Part shown: one piece after another, positions 10,985 to 22,261 of the stretch | Numbering within the stretch: the stretch's first letter is position 1 | How the letters are laid out: each line of letters starts with the position of its first letter | Assembly: GCF_010015445.1 (NCBI RefSeq) | Contig: NC_053118.1 | Location: 4,977,781-5,041,780 of the forward strand | DNA from: Perca fluviatilis | Lineage: Eukaryota > Chordata > Actinopteri > Perciformes > Percidae | Direction of reading: 5' to 3' | DNA length: 64,000 nucleotides | Notes under the pieces: model-generated | Seen by the model: the letters and a program-made list of their open reading frames with translations, nothing else | Database searches by the model: none | What the model was told of the DNA's origin: nothing | Made by a program: the position numbers and the translations under genes

Positions 10985-11305
10985 GATCTTATCTTATTTT
11001 TATTTTACCTTTATTTAACCAGGAAGAGACTCATTGAGATTAAAAATATCTTTTTCAAGAGTGTCCTGGCCAAGACAGGCAGCAGTACAACCACACATAC
11101 AGTACATACAAACACAAAATACACAAAATACACAAAATACACAAAATACACAAAATACACAAAAACACTAAAAACATAAAACAACTCAAACAGCAAATCC
11201 TTCAAAGTCAACCACAATCCTAAACACATCAGGCAAAACATCTACAGCCAGATGTGGCTGCCTCCAAGACAATCAACATCCTCTTAAAAGCAACTTATGA
11301 GACCA
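10985..11305 (-). mobile_element. LINE 3' UTR/tail (downstream half of a split LINE)
   Basis: The + strand reads TTTATTTAACCAGGAAGAGA, then CTCATTGAGATTAAAAAT and TGTCCTGGCCAAGACAGGCA, a familiar 3' end of fish LINEs. It belongs to the RT-bearing piece at 12761-13855, from which it is separated by the TIR element at 11306-12760. The 10864-10984 stretch before it is AT-rich low complexity. Confidence 0.65.
11105..11165. repeat. 9-bp tandem repeat (ACAAAATAC)n
   Basis: About six tandem copies of a 9-mer lie inside the LINE 3' region. The minus-strand Phe-Val-Tyr repeat ORF across it is an artefact. Confidence 0.9.
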
Positions 11306-11534
11306 GGGGCCTGTTGCACAAAAGTAGAATAAAGAAATCCAGGATAACTGAAAAAGCGCAGCTTGACTTAGTGTGATCCGCTCATCGCGGCTTAATCGGT
11401 TGCACGTTTGCCAAGCCAGGATAAGTAGGTGAAGCTATGTCAAGCCAGGAGTAGATAGCTGGGATACTGTAAGTGCACGTTCATGGCTTTCTTAAATAGA
11501 CCACGGTATCGATCACAGATTTACTGATGCAGAA

Positions 11535-11700
11535 ATGGAAAAGACGTGTGCAGCATATGTTTCACCCGCTGAGCAGCAGCTTCTAATGGAAATTTACGAG
11601 GAGGTGAAACATATATGCAAAAAGGGAAATACGGCAGTTATCAAATGAAAAAAAAGCCCGACAGACAATAGCGGACCGACTGAATACGTATGGATTTAAA
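11535..11700 (+). pseudogene. Myb/SANT-like DNA-binding ORF remnant
   Basis: From the ATG at 11535 the frame reads SPAEQQLLMEIYEEVKHIC, followed by a KKGNTAVIK block. This resembles the N-terminal Myb/SANT-like domain of the second protein of Harbinger transposons (NAIF1-like). A stop after about 37 residues and apparent indels end the frame. Confidence 0.5.
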
Positions 11701-11714
11701 ATAATCTACTCAGT

Positions 11715-11862
11715 CACTCCACGTTTTAATTGCTTTAATATGCTTGTTTTATGTGTTGATTTTATTGCTGTATCTGTTTTTATGTGCTAAATGTGCTGGT
11801 TTTAGTGCAAAGTGTCTTTGAGTAGCCTGTAAAGCACTATATAAATAAAATGTAGGCTATTA
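11715..11862 (+). mobile_element. LINE-2 type 3' tail fragment
   Basis: GTAAAGCACTATATAAATAAAATG near 11830-11853, preceded by T-rich sequence, matches the conserved 3' tail of L2-type LINEs. Only the tail remains. Confidence 0.55.
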
Positions 11863-12760
11863 TTATTTAGTCTATGCCTTAAAAGTGAGCAGAGGGAATT
11901 CTTCTTCCTGGGAAATTTATAAGGAATAATTTCAAAGCTTATTCATAATGCGATGTTTTACAACCATATGCACAAATCTCCATAAGCTATGTCTAATTCT
12001 AAATATCTTTCTACAATTAATGTTCATACAGAACAAGCGTGACTGGACAAAAACTAGAAAACGAAGAGACTTCAATACACACTGTAAGCATCTGCAAAAC
12101 AATGTAGCCTGTTATTATTCATGTTTCTTTTTCTCACTCCCAAGATGACAGGTGACAGCCCCAAAATAAAATGATTAAGAAGCTTTGTGGCATTCCAACA
12201 CATTCTCACTCCCATTTGGTAAAAAAGGACGTTTGATCAGGTGCCATTGTCATCGTTATTGACGCTAAAAGTCCGCTTTTAGAGTCCGCTGCACGGTGTG
12301 GGAGGATCCCCCTGCCTCCCCGCCTCACGTACACGGTAACGGGGCGCACATTTCACGGGGACAGCAGCGGAGGAAAAGCCCATTTCCTCCGTATCGTCCC
12401 ACTTTTTACCATTACCATCTCAACAACTGTCTGCAGTAGTAGGATTTAAATCAAACTCGTGACAGCAATAGTGACAAGTAATGAATGTTAATAAAATGAA
12501 GAACACAACGGAATAACTGTTAAACAGGTTAATTTCGGATCAGAGCGGCAGCTGATTTAACACATAAGACTCCAGGAATAATCTTAGCCTGCCTGTTAGC
12601 CTGCTCTGGACCAGGCTAGCTGCAAAGAATAAATTGCCATGGTTACTTGGCTGGGTTTAATTCAACCTGCTTTTGTGCAACCAAGTCAAAGCTAAATTCA
12701 TCCAGGATAATCTGAATATCCCGGCTTAATCCCTTTTCATGGTTTTGTGCAACAGGCCCC

Positions 12761-13855
12761 GGCTCAGTAAGTTTCATGGATTTCTGTAATTTGTTCCATG
12801 TAGAGGGAGCAGCACACTTAAAGGCCTTTTTCCCCAGCTCAGTTCTAACCTTTGGTACAGACAGAAGGAAAAGATCCTGGGAACAAAGATTGTAAGTCCC
12901 GGTACTATTTACACTGATATAGGTCAGAAGGTAGGATGGAAGGAGACCTAAAATAGCCTTGTATATGAAGATATGCCAGTGTAGAAGTCTCTGTGTTGAT
13001 AGAGAAGGCCATCCAACACGTTCATACAGTTCAAAATGGGGAGGGCTTTCATACCAGTGATGAACCTCAGAGATCCATGGTATACAGTGTCCAGTTCATG
13101 TAAACTTTGTGATGAAGCATGCATGTATAAAACATCACCATAGTCAAGTACAGACATAAAAGTGTTTTAAGTTTTAATCTTTTTGCTAGCTGCTGAATAT
13201 GAAGGGTAAAAGAAAGAGATTCATCAATTAAAATACCAAGACATCTGTACTTAGAAACACATTCAGTTTTCGTACCCTGGGAAGTGAGGATTGAAGGCGG
13301 ATTTGATTTAGATTTCGAATTTGAAAAAAGCATGACTTTTGCAGTTTTTTCTGCATTTAAAACAAGTTTTAAATCATAAAGATTCTGTTGAAGCTTGTTA
13401 AAAGCAAGTTGTAACTGGGAGAGGGCCGAGCAATACAGTACAGCGTCATCAGCATAAAAATGAAATTTTACATTAGACACATTATGATCAATTATTATTG
13501 ATATAGAGGATGAATAGCAGTGGCCCCAAGACTGACCTTTTGTTATTTTGCGAGAAATGCTGCCCTCTGCCTGCACACACTGAGTTCTGTCTGTAAGGTA
13601 ATTAACAAACCAGCTGACAGTTTGTTCACAAAGCCCAGCCCTATACAGTCTCTGTTTAAGCACTATGTGGTCCAAGGTATCAAATGCCTTTGAAAGGTCA
13701 TTAAAAATGGCTGCTTATTGTCCATGGATTCAACAAAGTCATTTAAAACTTTAAACCGACGACGTACTATGCCCTTTTCTAAAACCAGATTGGAAGTCAG
13801 ATAACACATTATAACTGTTAAAAAAGTTCTTTAACTGATCACAGATGGAGTTTTT
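12761..13855 (-). mobile_element. LINE with RT remnant (upstream half of split LINE)
   Basis: Minus-strand pieces give an RT C-terminal part in order: FDTLDHIVLKQRLY (near 13690-13640, crossing a frame change), FHFYADDAVLY (about 13470), YRCLGILIDESL (about 13240) and LDYGDVLYMHASSQSLHELD (13157-13080). Several frameshifts and stops break it, including one just upstream of 13675. The YADD catalytic box is present. It resembles the jockey/L2-like LINEs annotated widely in fish. It is 5'-truncated at about 13855, where a Sushi-like element begins. Confidence 0.75.
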
Positions 13856-13856
13856 G

Positions 13857-14875
13857 GTCCGTGGGCGAGCGTTGTGATAACAGTTCCAACACCAGAATCT
13901 GACGCATCCACTTCCACAATAAGTGACAATGATGTGTCGGGGTGAATGAGCACAGGGGAGGTGGAAAACAGTTCTTTCAGGGTACTCATGGCTTGGTCAG
14001 CTTCAGGAGACCACAAGAATGGAACTTTAGGGGAAGTGAGTTTGGTGAGGGGAGCAACTACCTGACTAAAACCCTGGATGAATCTCCTGTAAAAGTTAGC
14101 AAAACCCAGGAAACATTGTAGCTGTTTACGAGTCTGGGGAATGGGCCATTCAGTTACTGCTTTAATTTTTTCAGGGTCTGCAGAAACCTGTCCCTCTATA
14201 ATAAACCCAAGAAAGGGAACTGACTCATGGCGGAACTCACACTTTTCGGCTTTTACAAAAAGCATTTTTTCCAAGAGGCGTTTAAGGACTAAACGGACGT
14301 GGGAGACGTGTTCCTCAGGGGACTTGAGGAAAAATCTAAATATCGTCCAGGTAGAAGAAGACAAAACGGTTTAACATGTCCCTCAAAACATCATTCACCA
14401 TTGTTTGGAATACTGCTGGTGCATTGGGGAATCCAAAAGTCATTACCAGGTATTTAAAATGTCCCAGCGGTTTTCCACTCATCTCCTTCCTGAATCCTGA
14501 TCAGATGGTAGGCATTGCGCAGGTCCAGTTTAGAGAAGACTGTGGCACCCTGAAGAGGTTAATAAGCAGAGTTTGAGTGGCAAAGGGTATTTATTTTTCA
14601 TTGTAATGTTGTTCAGACTGCGAAAATCAACACAGGAGCGTAGTGTCTTGTCTTTCTTGTCCACAAAGAAGAACCCTGCCCCCACAGGAGACGATGATGG
14701 GCGGATAATACCTTCAGCCAGTGAATCTCTGTGATATATTTCTCCATCGCCTCTCTTTCAGGTCTGGACAGGTTGTAGAGTCGGCTTGACGGCAATGGGG
14801 CTCCTGGAAACAACTCAATCACACAGTCATAGGGTCTATGGGGTGGCAGAGACAATGCTTTTTCCTTGTTAAACA
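13857..14875 (-). pseudogene. Ty3/Gypsy reverse transcriptase, broken
   Basis: An N-terminal block (14876-14613) reads [20 protein letters not shown] and then [18 protein letters not shown]. After frame changes comes the FYLDDI catalytic box (about 14350), then [17 protein letters not shown] and [17 protein letters not shown] (14364-13831). The frame ends in the RNase H start, [15 protein letters not shown]. At least two frameshifts or stops, including a stop immediately after the YLDD box, separate the pieces. The core is present but cannot be translated as one protein. Confidence 0.8.
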
Positions 14876-15435
14876 CTGGCTAAATCCAGATATTCTTCTG
14901 GGACCGATGACAGATCAGGCAGTTTCTCAGATGCAGTTGGGGTTATTATGTTGGGAGGAATAGCAGAACCGAGACAAGTGGAATGACAAAAACTACTCCA
15001 ACTGTTGATCGTTTTGTGTTGCCAGTCTATTTGAGGATTGTGTAGACGGAACCAGGGACAACCGAGAATGAGAGGCGAGGAGGAAGCTGACACTACTTTA
15101 AAAGTTATTTCCTCTCGGTGGTTACCGGAAACAATGAGAGTTAATGGGACCGTTTGCTGTGTAACTTTGGCCAGTAACTGACTGTCAATGGTAGTCACAT
15201 TGATAGGGGATGGAAGGGATTCGAGGGGAATGTCAGCCTGCTTAACCAAATTTAAGTCAATGAAATTATCCTCGGGTCCCGAATCAATAAGGGCCGAGAA
15301 TGGTAGTGACAGTGTACCTAATTGGAGAGTTGCAGGGAGTGACAACCGAGGGGATGTGGGTTCAGTTTCAGGGACTGGGCTCGCTAGCGTACCCACTCGC
15401 AGTAACGAGCCTCTTCTTTTGGGCGTACAGGACAA
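14869..15435 (-). pseudogene. Retroviral-type aspartic protease region
   Basis: The 188-residue frame contains ALIDSGPEDNFIDLNLV, in which Asp-Ser-Gly is the catalytic triad of Ty3/Gypsy proteases. It also has LILGCPWFRLHNPQIDW, the conserved C-terminal block before RT. It overlaps the zinc-knuckle end of gag upstream and the RT frame downstream. Confidence 0.75.
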
Positions 15436-16543
15436 TTAACGAGGAAATGGGAGGAGTTACCACAGTACAGGCACTCACCTGCCTGTCGACGGTGCAAGCG
15501 TTTAGCTGGGGAGAACTGAGCCCGACCCAATTGCATGGGTTCCTACTCATCCCTCGTAGCGGAGACAAGTGCTGCCGAGAGCTCTCTACAGGGAGATGAG
15601 GAGCTGGGTCTAGGTGCCTTGGAAACCCGAACAGGGATGTGTGCGTATCCACTCTTCTCCCGTCTCCTCTCCCGGATCCTGTTATCAATCTTAATAGCCA
15701 GAGAAACAAGACTGTGCGCCGCCTGCTGTTATGGAGATGTATTACGTCTCGTCTCCTCTCGTCTTTTTGGTGTGTTCTGTGGCAGTTTTTAGGACCTCGG
15801 GGACGCGACTGATCATATCGACAGGGTTTTCTGTCAATGGTCAGCCGTTGGCCTAATGTGTCCCGGCCTTAACTGAAGGGTTCAATCCATGCACAAAAAC
15901 TCCCTGTAATGCTTCGACATTCCATTTGGAATCTGTTGCTAATGTCCAAAAATCCACTCTCAAATCTCACAAAGCCACTCTCTCTGCACCCTGCCTGAGG
16001 TCCAACAGGCTCTTGGAAGCGTTTCCGACATGATCTGGGTGGTCAAAAACGGTACTCAACCGTGTGGAAAAATCTGAAAAGGTTAAACTAGTGAGATTGG
16101 AACACATAGCTTCTGCCCAAACTAGTCCCTTTCCCCTGAGTAACCCCAGTGCATAGTGTACCTTAGATGATTCTGAGGCAAAAGACAGTGGCTTCGTTTG
16201 AAATTTTAGTCCACATTGAAGCAGGAAACCTCGGCACTTGTTCAATTCACCAGTGAACGGCTCAGGGGCTGTAACAGAGGGTTCCCGGGTGAATGGAGCA
16301 GAATCCATGGCTGAGGAAGCAGACTGAGAGGGAGGAGCAGTAGGGAGGGGTGGAGCACTAGGAGCACTGGGAAAAGACAGAGTAGCAAGTTGAGCAGACA
16401 GCTGAGTTACTTGATTGAATAATTGCTGATTGGTCTCCAGTAGTTTATGGATTAACTGGTCGTGTTGACAAAGCTACTTGATTTTTAATGGCTCGACAGA
16501 TGCCGTCTTCGTCTGCTACGTGTGAAATCTCTGCAGGGTCCAT
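15423..16543 (-). pseudogene. Gag with zinc knuckle, broken
   Basis: The putative start is the ATG at 16543-16541 (MDPAEISHVADEDGICRAI), 14 bases inside the LTR end. A stop follows after about 32 codons. The gag core reads PEPFTGELNKCRGFLLQC and FDHPDHVGNASKSLLDLRQG (16308-15967). A CCHC knuckle (C-x2-C-x4-H-x4-C, CLYCGNSSHFLVNC) sits at about 15430-15475 in another frame. Sushi-ichi gag has this order. Multiple frame breaks make it non-coding. Confidence 0.7.
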
Positions 16544-16556
16544 GGCCAGTTCGTTC

Positions 16557-16925
16557 TGTTAGGGGCTAGTTCTGACCCAGAACGCAGAGATTTCACACAC
16601 AGACAACGTAAGCAGTTTGTAAGGGTTTTAATCAACAAAAGAGTACTCAGAGAAACAAAGTGGGTTTTGTCAGGGCGGGGGAACTCCTGGCTGGTCCTAA
16701 AGAAGTGATCAGCCCGGGTTTAAGTATTGCTGGATGAATCTTGTAGATGAGCTGCAGCTGTGAAGAACGGCTGTGCAGTGTTGAATTGGCCACGCCCCTT
16801 GACCTACTTTCCTCTGAACACACCTCCAGCACTCCAGGTGGAAAAACACAGACAACACACAGACGAACACAGACAAACAGGGAAAAAACACCCAACACAG
16901 GGCGGAGAGAGAGCTAACCATAACA
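16557..16925 (-). repeat. 5' LTR of the Sushi-like element
   Basis: On the minus strand the LTR runs from TGTTATGGTTAGC (16925) to GCCCCTAACA (16557), 369 bp, with TG...CA ends. Gag starts 14 bases further on. The partner LTR is missing, so no target duplication can be checked. Confidence 0.65.
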
Positions 16926-17637
16926 TTAACTGTCGTTTTGGGCTCATTTTTTATTTTTAGATCAACTTGTTATTGTTTTATATTTTTGAACATACAGAAC
17001 AGACAAATACAATTGAACAAGGTGCTCCTTTATTTATAAAGTTATATAAAGTATCGTTTTAGCACCGGGAAAATGTTGTGTTTTCCCTTTATTTTCTTCT
17101 CCGGGGGGGGGGATGATGTGTCCCCTTTTTCAGCCCTTCTGAGTTTCCAGGTATGATTTGTGCTTAAGTGATTTCTTGAGTCTTGGAGCACACAAGAGAT
17201 AGTGGTAAAGTTGTCACATAACGTCATGATACTGGACAGGCAGACCAAGTCAACAGTGTCAGAGGGGAAGAATAGGGGCAGAGGGAATGATGCGACATTA
17301 AGTGAACAGCCAGATGCGCACGTGCCCTTGTATGAATCACACTTGAAGCACTGGACCGGAGTAGCCATTCCAGTGGTAGGTGACCCCAGAAAATAAATAA
17401 GGACAAAGAAAAAGAAAAACAAAGAGAGGCAAGGAGCAACCCCTTCTTTCTCTCCATTCCCGTCGCACCATCCAGACGTGGAAAGACAGAATATTACGTG
17501 GGACCCGGGAAGCCAAGAAACAGGCCTAAGTATGATAACTGAAGAAATCCAGTACGGGTTTTCCGTTTCTCCGCGGCGACCGATGATGTAGCGTGTCGTC
17601 ACTCGTAAACAGGAAGCCCGGCGAGTGAAGCAATGCT
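16926..17637. other. Unassigned stretch with one 186-residue minus ORF
   Basis: The minus-strand frame 17602-17042 has a hydrophobic, Phe-rich run, a few cysteines (VQCFKCDSYKGTCASGC) and a Lys-rich end. I do not recognise it; it could be a captured exon of a DNA transposon or chance. A G9 run lies at 17103. Confidence 0.3.
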
Positions 17638-17639
17638 GT

Positions 17640-18430
17640 GGATAAAAGAGTTAAAAGCAAGACCTATATCTTAAAATCAGCAGTAAGAACAAGGAAAAAA
17701 GCACTTTCCTTGAAGAGATCAGGCACATCAAAATTCAATGTAAAATTCTCCACCACATTCACAGGACCAAAGTCAGACTCTCTCAAATTAAACCGGATGT
17801 TAACCCTGTCTATGACAGGTGTCGACAAGCTCCTGCTTCACTTATTTATATGTTTTGGTCCTGCCTGTCTATTTACAACTATTGGTCCAATATCTTTTAA
17901 ACATTATCTGCTACTTTTAGGTGCTGTTTGCTCCAGCAATATTAACAGCTCTCTTTGGGGTTCTGCCATCCACAGTGGCCCTGCCTAAAATTAAACCTTG
18001 TGGCTTTCTTAACACTATCAGCTAGACAGCTTATACTACTTTGTTGGAAGTCAGCTTGCCCCCCACCCTTGGAGGCTCGGATAAGAGATGTTCTCCATTT
18101 TCGTAAACTCAAAAAAATTAAGCATACACTGAGTGGATCCACAAATACATTTTTCAAAGCATGGCAACCCCTTTTTTAACCACAGAGAAGCTGCAATTCC
18201 ATAGTTTGCCTCAATGAAGCTGACTGTCACCCTTTGTTTCCCTCTTTTTCCGTGTTTATATTTGCCCTTAAAAGCAACTTTACCATTCAGATGATGTGTG
18301 TTTCTTTTAGCCTGTTGTTTAGAGAGTGGGAGGTCTGTGTTTGTATTTTATGTATGAGTACACACTTTATGTATAAGTGACTTGTGTGGAACCGCTGTCA
18401 TGCTGTTAACCCAAAGCCTTAACGCCAAGG
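17640..18430 (+). mobile_element. L1 ORF2 C terminus and 3' region, 5'-truncated
   Basis: Across frames the + strand reads DRCRQAPASL and a hydrophobic FWSC block (17805-17870), then ARQLILLCWKSACPPPLEA, VLHFRKLKKIKHTLSGS and FFKAWQPLF (18020-18177). These are the closing blocks of fish L1 ORF2: a Cys-rich motif, then the LHWKS- and KTWQPF-like ends. Frameshifts occur between blocks. The remainder to about 18430 is probably 3' UTR. It lies only about 200 bp upstream of mc5r exon 1. Confidence 0.65.
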
Positions 18431-18624
18431 TGCTGGTATATATAAAGAACATTAATCGTTAAACAGGAATTTAAAAGTTAATTGAAGTTAGTGTGGAGGC
18501 AAAGCTAAGCAAATATGGTCTGAGCTTCACAAATATGACAGTCTCACTTCTGTTTTCCTTTGCGTCCTTAAAAAATGGTATTCACAGTAGAGCAACAGTG
18601 ATCTGGACCAGAGCCACAGCAGGG
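18431..18624 (+). promoter_or_regulatory. Putative 5' UTR/promoter side of mc5r
   Basis: The frame upstream of the chosen start remains open to 18493, so a longer N terminus is formally possible, but its residues look non-receptor. No TATA box or CpG island is obvious. A TTCACAG acceptor-like site near 18590 might join an upstream 5' UTR exon. Confidence 0.25.
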
Positions 18625-18792
18625 ATGAATCTGTCTGATGAGTCCTCCTACCAAGCGGATGCGCTGCTGGGTAACTTCACCAGGGCTTACTCCTACTTTC
18701 ACCTGAACTACACCCTGCCCCTTCCAATGCAACCAGAGAAGACCAGCACTTTCAAACCTGCAGCATGCGAGCAGGTCCACATTGCTGTAGAG
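18625..18792 (+). CDS. mc5r: Melanocortin receptor 5, exon 1 (extracellular N terminus)
   Basis: This exon gives 56 codons from the ATG at 18625 (MNLSDESSYQ) to ACEQVHIAVE, ending at the donor GAG|GTATGC, phase 0. Three N-glycosylation sequons are present (N2-L-S, N17-F-T, N28-Y-T), as expected for the outer tail of melanocortin receptors. Cys48 followed by EQ and IAVE is the conserved joint to TM1. MC5R is a Gs-coupled receptor for melanocortin peptides at the plasma membrane. I chose this ATG because the short N terminus fits the family and upstream in-frame codons look unrelated. In mammals the coding region is a single exon; here it is split. Confidence 0.85.
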
Positions 18793-21700
18793 GTATGCAC
18801 AGTGTGTGTGGTATTAAAGACCCAAATGCATTATTTTTAATTGTGTTCTAAACCAGTTTGGAGGAGACGTCATAGTTATGTCACTGCACTTGCACAGGCA
18901 TTGTGGTGGCAGAAAAACAGTAGAAATAATGATGATCTACTGTTTTTCAGGGACAGCTGGCTAGTTAGCTAGCTAGTTTGCTAATTCCACTATAATGCAA
19001 AGCTGGTTACAAAACAATTAGCCTTTTTTTCCAATATATGCTGAAACAAAGATACTTGGTTTAATGGAAAACCAATACAAACTGTTATAAAAAAAAAAGT
19101 TGAACAGCCAACTGGTTGGTAGTGGCAGTGTTTGTGGCAACTACCCCTAACATCTTTATTCAAACTCATATTAAACTCAGTAAAAGTAGTCATTCCACTA
19201 TTCCTACAATCATAATCACAACTCTGGATTTGTCGAAAAAAAAGCCTTAATTCATAGAGTAGGAAGTGAAAATTTGCCAGCTCCTTATGCTGTTCCAGCC
19301 TCCCTCTTTCTACCAAGGCAGACCATTAAAAAAAAAAAAAAAAAAGGCCAACCCTACTACTTCTTGTCTAAATTTTGTCTGAAAAACCTGAATTTTTTGA
19401 ACGAACACAGCCATCAAGTTTTCAGTGGCTGTGGTTTCATCCAAAGTAGGTTGGAAAAATGATAGACACCACCGCGACTGTCTGCCACCAGTTAGGCTTC
19501 GCCCACAGAGCATGTCATTGCTGTGTACAAACACAAAAATGTTTTGTGCTCTACTGTACATTATTCTGCTAGATCAAATTAACTGTTCACTATTTACTAA
19601 TATTCTGCTATTCTACTGTAACTTTAACCGTAATACCATCCACTAGTTCCTAACCTTTTTTGGCATGGGAGTGATACATTGATTCAATTTTATAGTTTAA
19701 TGTACTGATGAGGTAAAACACTTCAGTATTTCTCGAGAAGAAAAAAATATTGACAACATTTTGCATAGTTGTATTTTTTTCTTCCTCTTTCCTATTTTGT
19801 TAACTATCCCGTCATTTGGGGATTAACAACACTTCTTTCTTTCTTTCATTTCTTTCATTTATTTATTTAAACAGGGACAACATACAATATACATTAACCT
19901 TAGACAGGAGAAATGCATTATACCAGGTTGTAGCACATGTGCTAGTTTCCACCTGTAGTCCCTGGGCAGGCTGATCTCAACAAATTTAATTGAATAAAAA
20001 CATTTATCCTATAACCAACATTCAAATGAGCATTAAAATGATCCCACCCTTCATTCATTCCTCAGCATTCATTTACTAATACACTCCCACATACACATCA
20101 ATTACTATACATTATGTGAGCATGTTTGTTTTAAAAGAAGCCATTTTTTGGCACGACATGAAAACCTTTTAAAATTTGCACGTTATCAGCTCTGTTGGCA
20201 ACTTATTCCACTGTCTGATAGCCACACTTGAAAAAGCTGAGCTGCCAAATGCCGTTTTACACTGTGGAATCCTACACTCACCCTGAGCAGTCGCTCGAGT
20301 CGCTCGAGTTGTAATTTCTGAGCTCAGTAAGATATACTTTTTAACCGGAGGAGCTGCAATACCATTTATTATCTTAAACAAAAGACAGATATTTGAATAT
20401 ATGATTATGTTTTCAAAACTTAATATACTATGTTTTTTAAGAATATGACAGTGGTGAAATAGCCGAGATTTCTTGTCATGAACCTTAAGAGAACTTTTGT
20501 ACAATGTTTCCAGGGGCCTTAATGCTGTTTTACATGCCTGTGACCAACTCGTCATGCAGAAACGAAAGTGCGGAATTATCATCGCATTTAGATATAAATT
20601 AGATGCATCTATGGTCAAAGAGTTCCTAATATATTTAAACTGTGCTATGTTGATTTTCAACGTGTTAGTTGTCTTTTTAATATGTTTTTTGAAATTTAAA
20701 TTTGGGTCAAGAATGACTCCTAAATATTTAATTTGGTCAACCCTTGATATTTCCTGACCTTCAATTATGATTTTTGGATCAGTTTTACATGACGAGAGCT
20801 TACGGCGGTTTGTAAAAAACATAGAGACCGTTTTGTCAACATTCAAAGTTAAATGAGAGTTTTTTAGCCAAATAGAAATCTTTTTCATTTCCTCAGTTAA
20901 CTTTCGGGCAACATCCTTAATAGTTTTACCATGAATATACACCACTGTATCATCAGCGTACATTATCATTTTGGCATTATTACACACAGACGGAAAATTA
21001 TCATTAATCATTAATATAAAGAGAAAACAACAAGGGCCCTAATATAGAGCCCTGCGGCACACCCATAGTGCATGCTCGTAAGGGAGATAATACATTATTT
21101 ATTGATACACACTGCTGCCTTGCACTGAGAAAAGATTGAATCCAATTAATTGTACTTATACTAATAGAGAAATTTGTTAATTTATCTATCAGTAATTCAT
21201 GGTTTACTGTATCAAATGCCTTACACAAGTCAAGAAAGACCGCCCCTACAACTCCTCCGCTATCCAGACTTGATTTTATTTCCTCTATTAAATAACAACA
21301 TGCTGTCTCCGTTGAGTATCGTTTTCTGAAACCATCCTGGAGAGGATGTAATACAGCATTGTAGTCAAGATGTTCCACTAGCTGGGCTGCAACCACCTTT
21401 TCAAAGACTTCGGAAATAGTAGGAAGAATGCTTATAGGTCTATAGTTAGAGACCTGGAGCTTGTCTCCTGACTTGTGTATAGGCTTTACTATAGCTGTTT
21501 TCAAAGCTGTAGGAAAAATACTTTCATTTATAGACTGATTTATGACTTTAGTTAGCACTGGAGTTAAAATTTCCTTGTGCTCTTTTAAAAACACAGAATC
21601 AATGGCAAAAATATCCTTAGATTTACTATTATTTAAGTGTGATATTACTTTTAAAACTGTCACATCTTCTACATGAAGTAATTTAAAGAGAGACTCATCA

Positions 21701-22154
21701 CAAGTAAGGCTATGTTCACAAATTGATTTCGGGAACGTGTCTGCCAGGTTCCGCACAGAATCTAAAAAATAATCATTAAAATGCGTTGCCATCTCTGTAT
21801 TCTCATTTAAAATAACTCCATTTATTTTCAGTTGCACACGATCACAATGTTTTTTTTCTTTTCCAAGTAATTTATCCATACCTTTCCAAAGGAGTTTACT
21901 ATTTCCTTTTGCATCTTTAATCAGATTTAAATAAAAATTTGCCTTGGCTTTTCTAAGCTGCGTGGTAACCTTGTTCCTTAGACTTTTATATACATAATGA
22001 TCAGTAGTCAATTTTGATTTCAGAAAGGTTTTTAGTGCCAGGTCTCTCTGCTTTACATTGGGTTGGGAGCCATACTTTACACTATAAACCTTACTTTTCT
22101 GCTCATCTTTACTCTTCCATTCTTCTCTGTTCCACTGTATTTTATTCTTCTCAG
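18793..22154 (+). other. mc5r intron 1 (phase 0)
   Basis: Donor GAG|GTATGC and acceptor TTCTTCTCAG|GTC bound 3362 bp. The last 100 bp are pyrimidine-rich. About two thirds of the intron (about 19830-22055) is one minus-strand LINE. 18793-19830 holds no recognised gene; a poly(A) tract sits at 19328-19345 and a GCTAGCTAGCTAG repeat near 18965. Confidence 0.8.
19830..22055 (-). mobile_element. Jockey/I/L2-type LINE, nearly intact RT, in mc5r intron 1
   Basis: The element is read on the minus strand, antisense to mc5r. It begins at about 22055 inside the endonuclease-RT linker and ends in an (AAATG/AAAG)n tail at about 19830. The RT is in two long open frames, 22011-21004 (335 codons) and 21011-20169 (280 codons). 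Together they span SKDIFAIDSVFLKEH, SNYRPISILPTISEVFEKVV, CKAFDTVNHELLIDKL, MGVPQGSILGPLLFSLYIND, MYADDTVVYI and IKYLGVILDPNLNFKKHI. The frames separate at a 7-bp duplication of ATTAATG right after SLYIND. Otherwise no stops are seen, so the insertion looks young. The clade is uncertain. Confidence 0.85.
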
Positions 22155-22261
22155 GTCTTTCTGATCCTGGGTATCATTTCCCTGATGGAGAATATCCTGG
22201 TCATCACAGCCATAGTCAAGAACAAGAACCTCCACTCACCTATGTATTTCTTCGTCTGCAG
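22155..22261 (+). CDS. mc5r: Melanocortin receptor 5, exon 2 (TM1 and first intracellular loop)
   Basis: The exon holds 35 codons plus two bases (residues 57-91 of this model). It starts [19 protein letters not shown], which is TM1 with the conserved Glu-Asn. It continues to [15 protein letters not shown], the signature intracellular loop 1 and TM2 start of melanocortin receptors. The acceptor TTCTTCTCAG precedes it and the donor CTGCAG|GTGAAT follows. The intron enters after the second base of a Ser codon (AG|T), phase 2. Asn in TM1 (position 1.50) is present. Confidence 0.9.

Larger units (their letters stand above)
11306..12760. mobile_element. Non-autonomous Harbinger-like DNA transposon
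   Basis: Perfect 18-bp terminal inverted repeats bound 1455 bp: GGGGCCTGTTGCACAAAA at 11306-11323 and its reverse complement at 12743-12760. The flanks resume one LINE on both sides, so this is an insertion. I see no clear target duplication. The TIR type and a Myb/SANT-like remnant at 11535-11700 point to the PIF/Harbinger superfamily. No transposase ORF survives, and an L2 tail has inserted inside it. Confidence 0.75.
13856..16925 (-). mobile_element. Ty3/Gypsy (Sushi-ichi-like) element, 5' LTR to mid-pol
   Basis: Read on the minus strand the order is LTR (16925-16557), gag, CCHC zinc knuckle, protease, reverse transcriptase and the start of RNase H. It stops at about 13856 against a LINE. 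Integrase, chromodomain and 3' LTR are absent. Gag resembles the Sushi family from which mammalian PEG10/RTL genes derive. Stops and frameshifts divide gag and pol, so it is dead. Confidence 0.85.

Noticed and set aside
11011..11241. ORF with FVYFVYFVYF repeats
   Set aside because: Product of a 9-bp tandem repeat in a LINE 3' region.
17042..17602. Possible host gene exon
   Set aside because: No recognisable domain, no splice-supported partner; kept only as an unassigned stretch.
20497..20757. Plus-strand ORF of 86 residues in intron 1
   Set aside because: Antisense shadow of the LINE reverse transcriptase.
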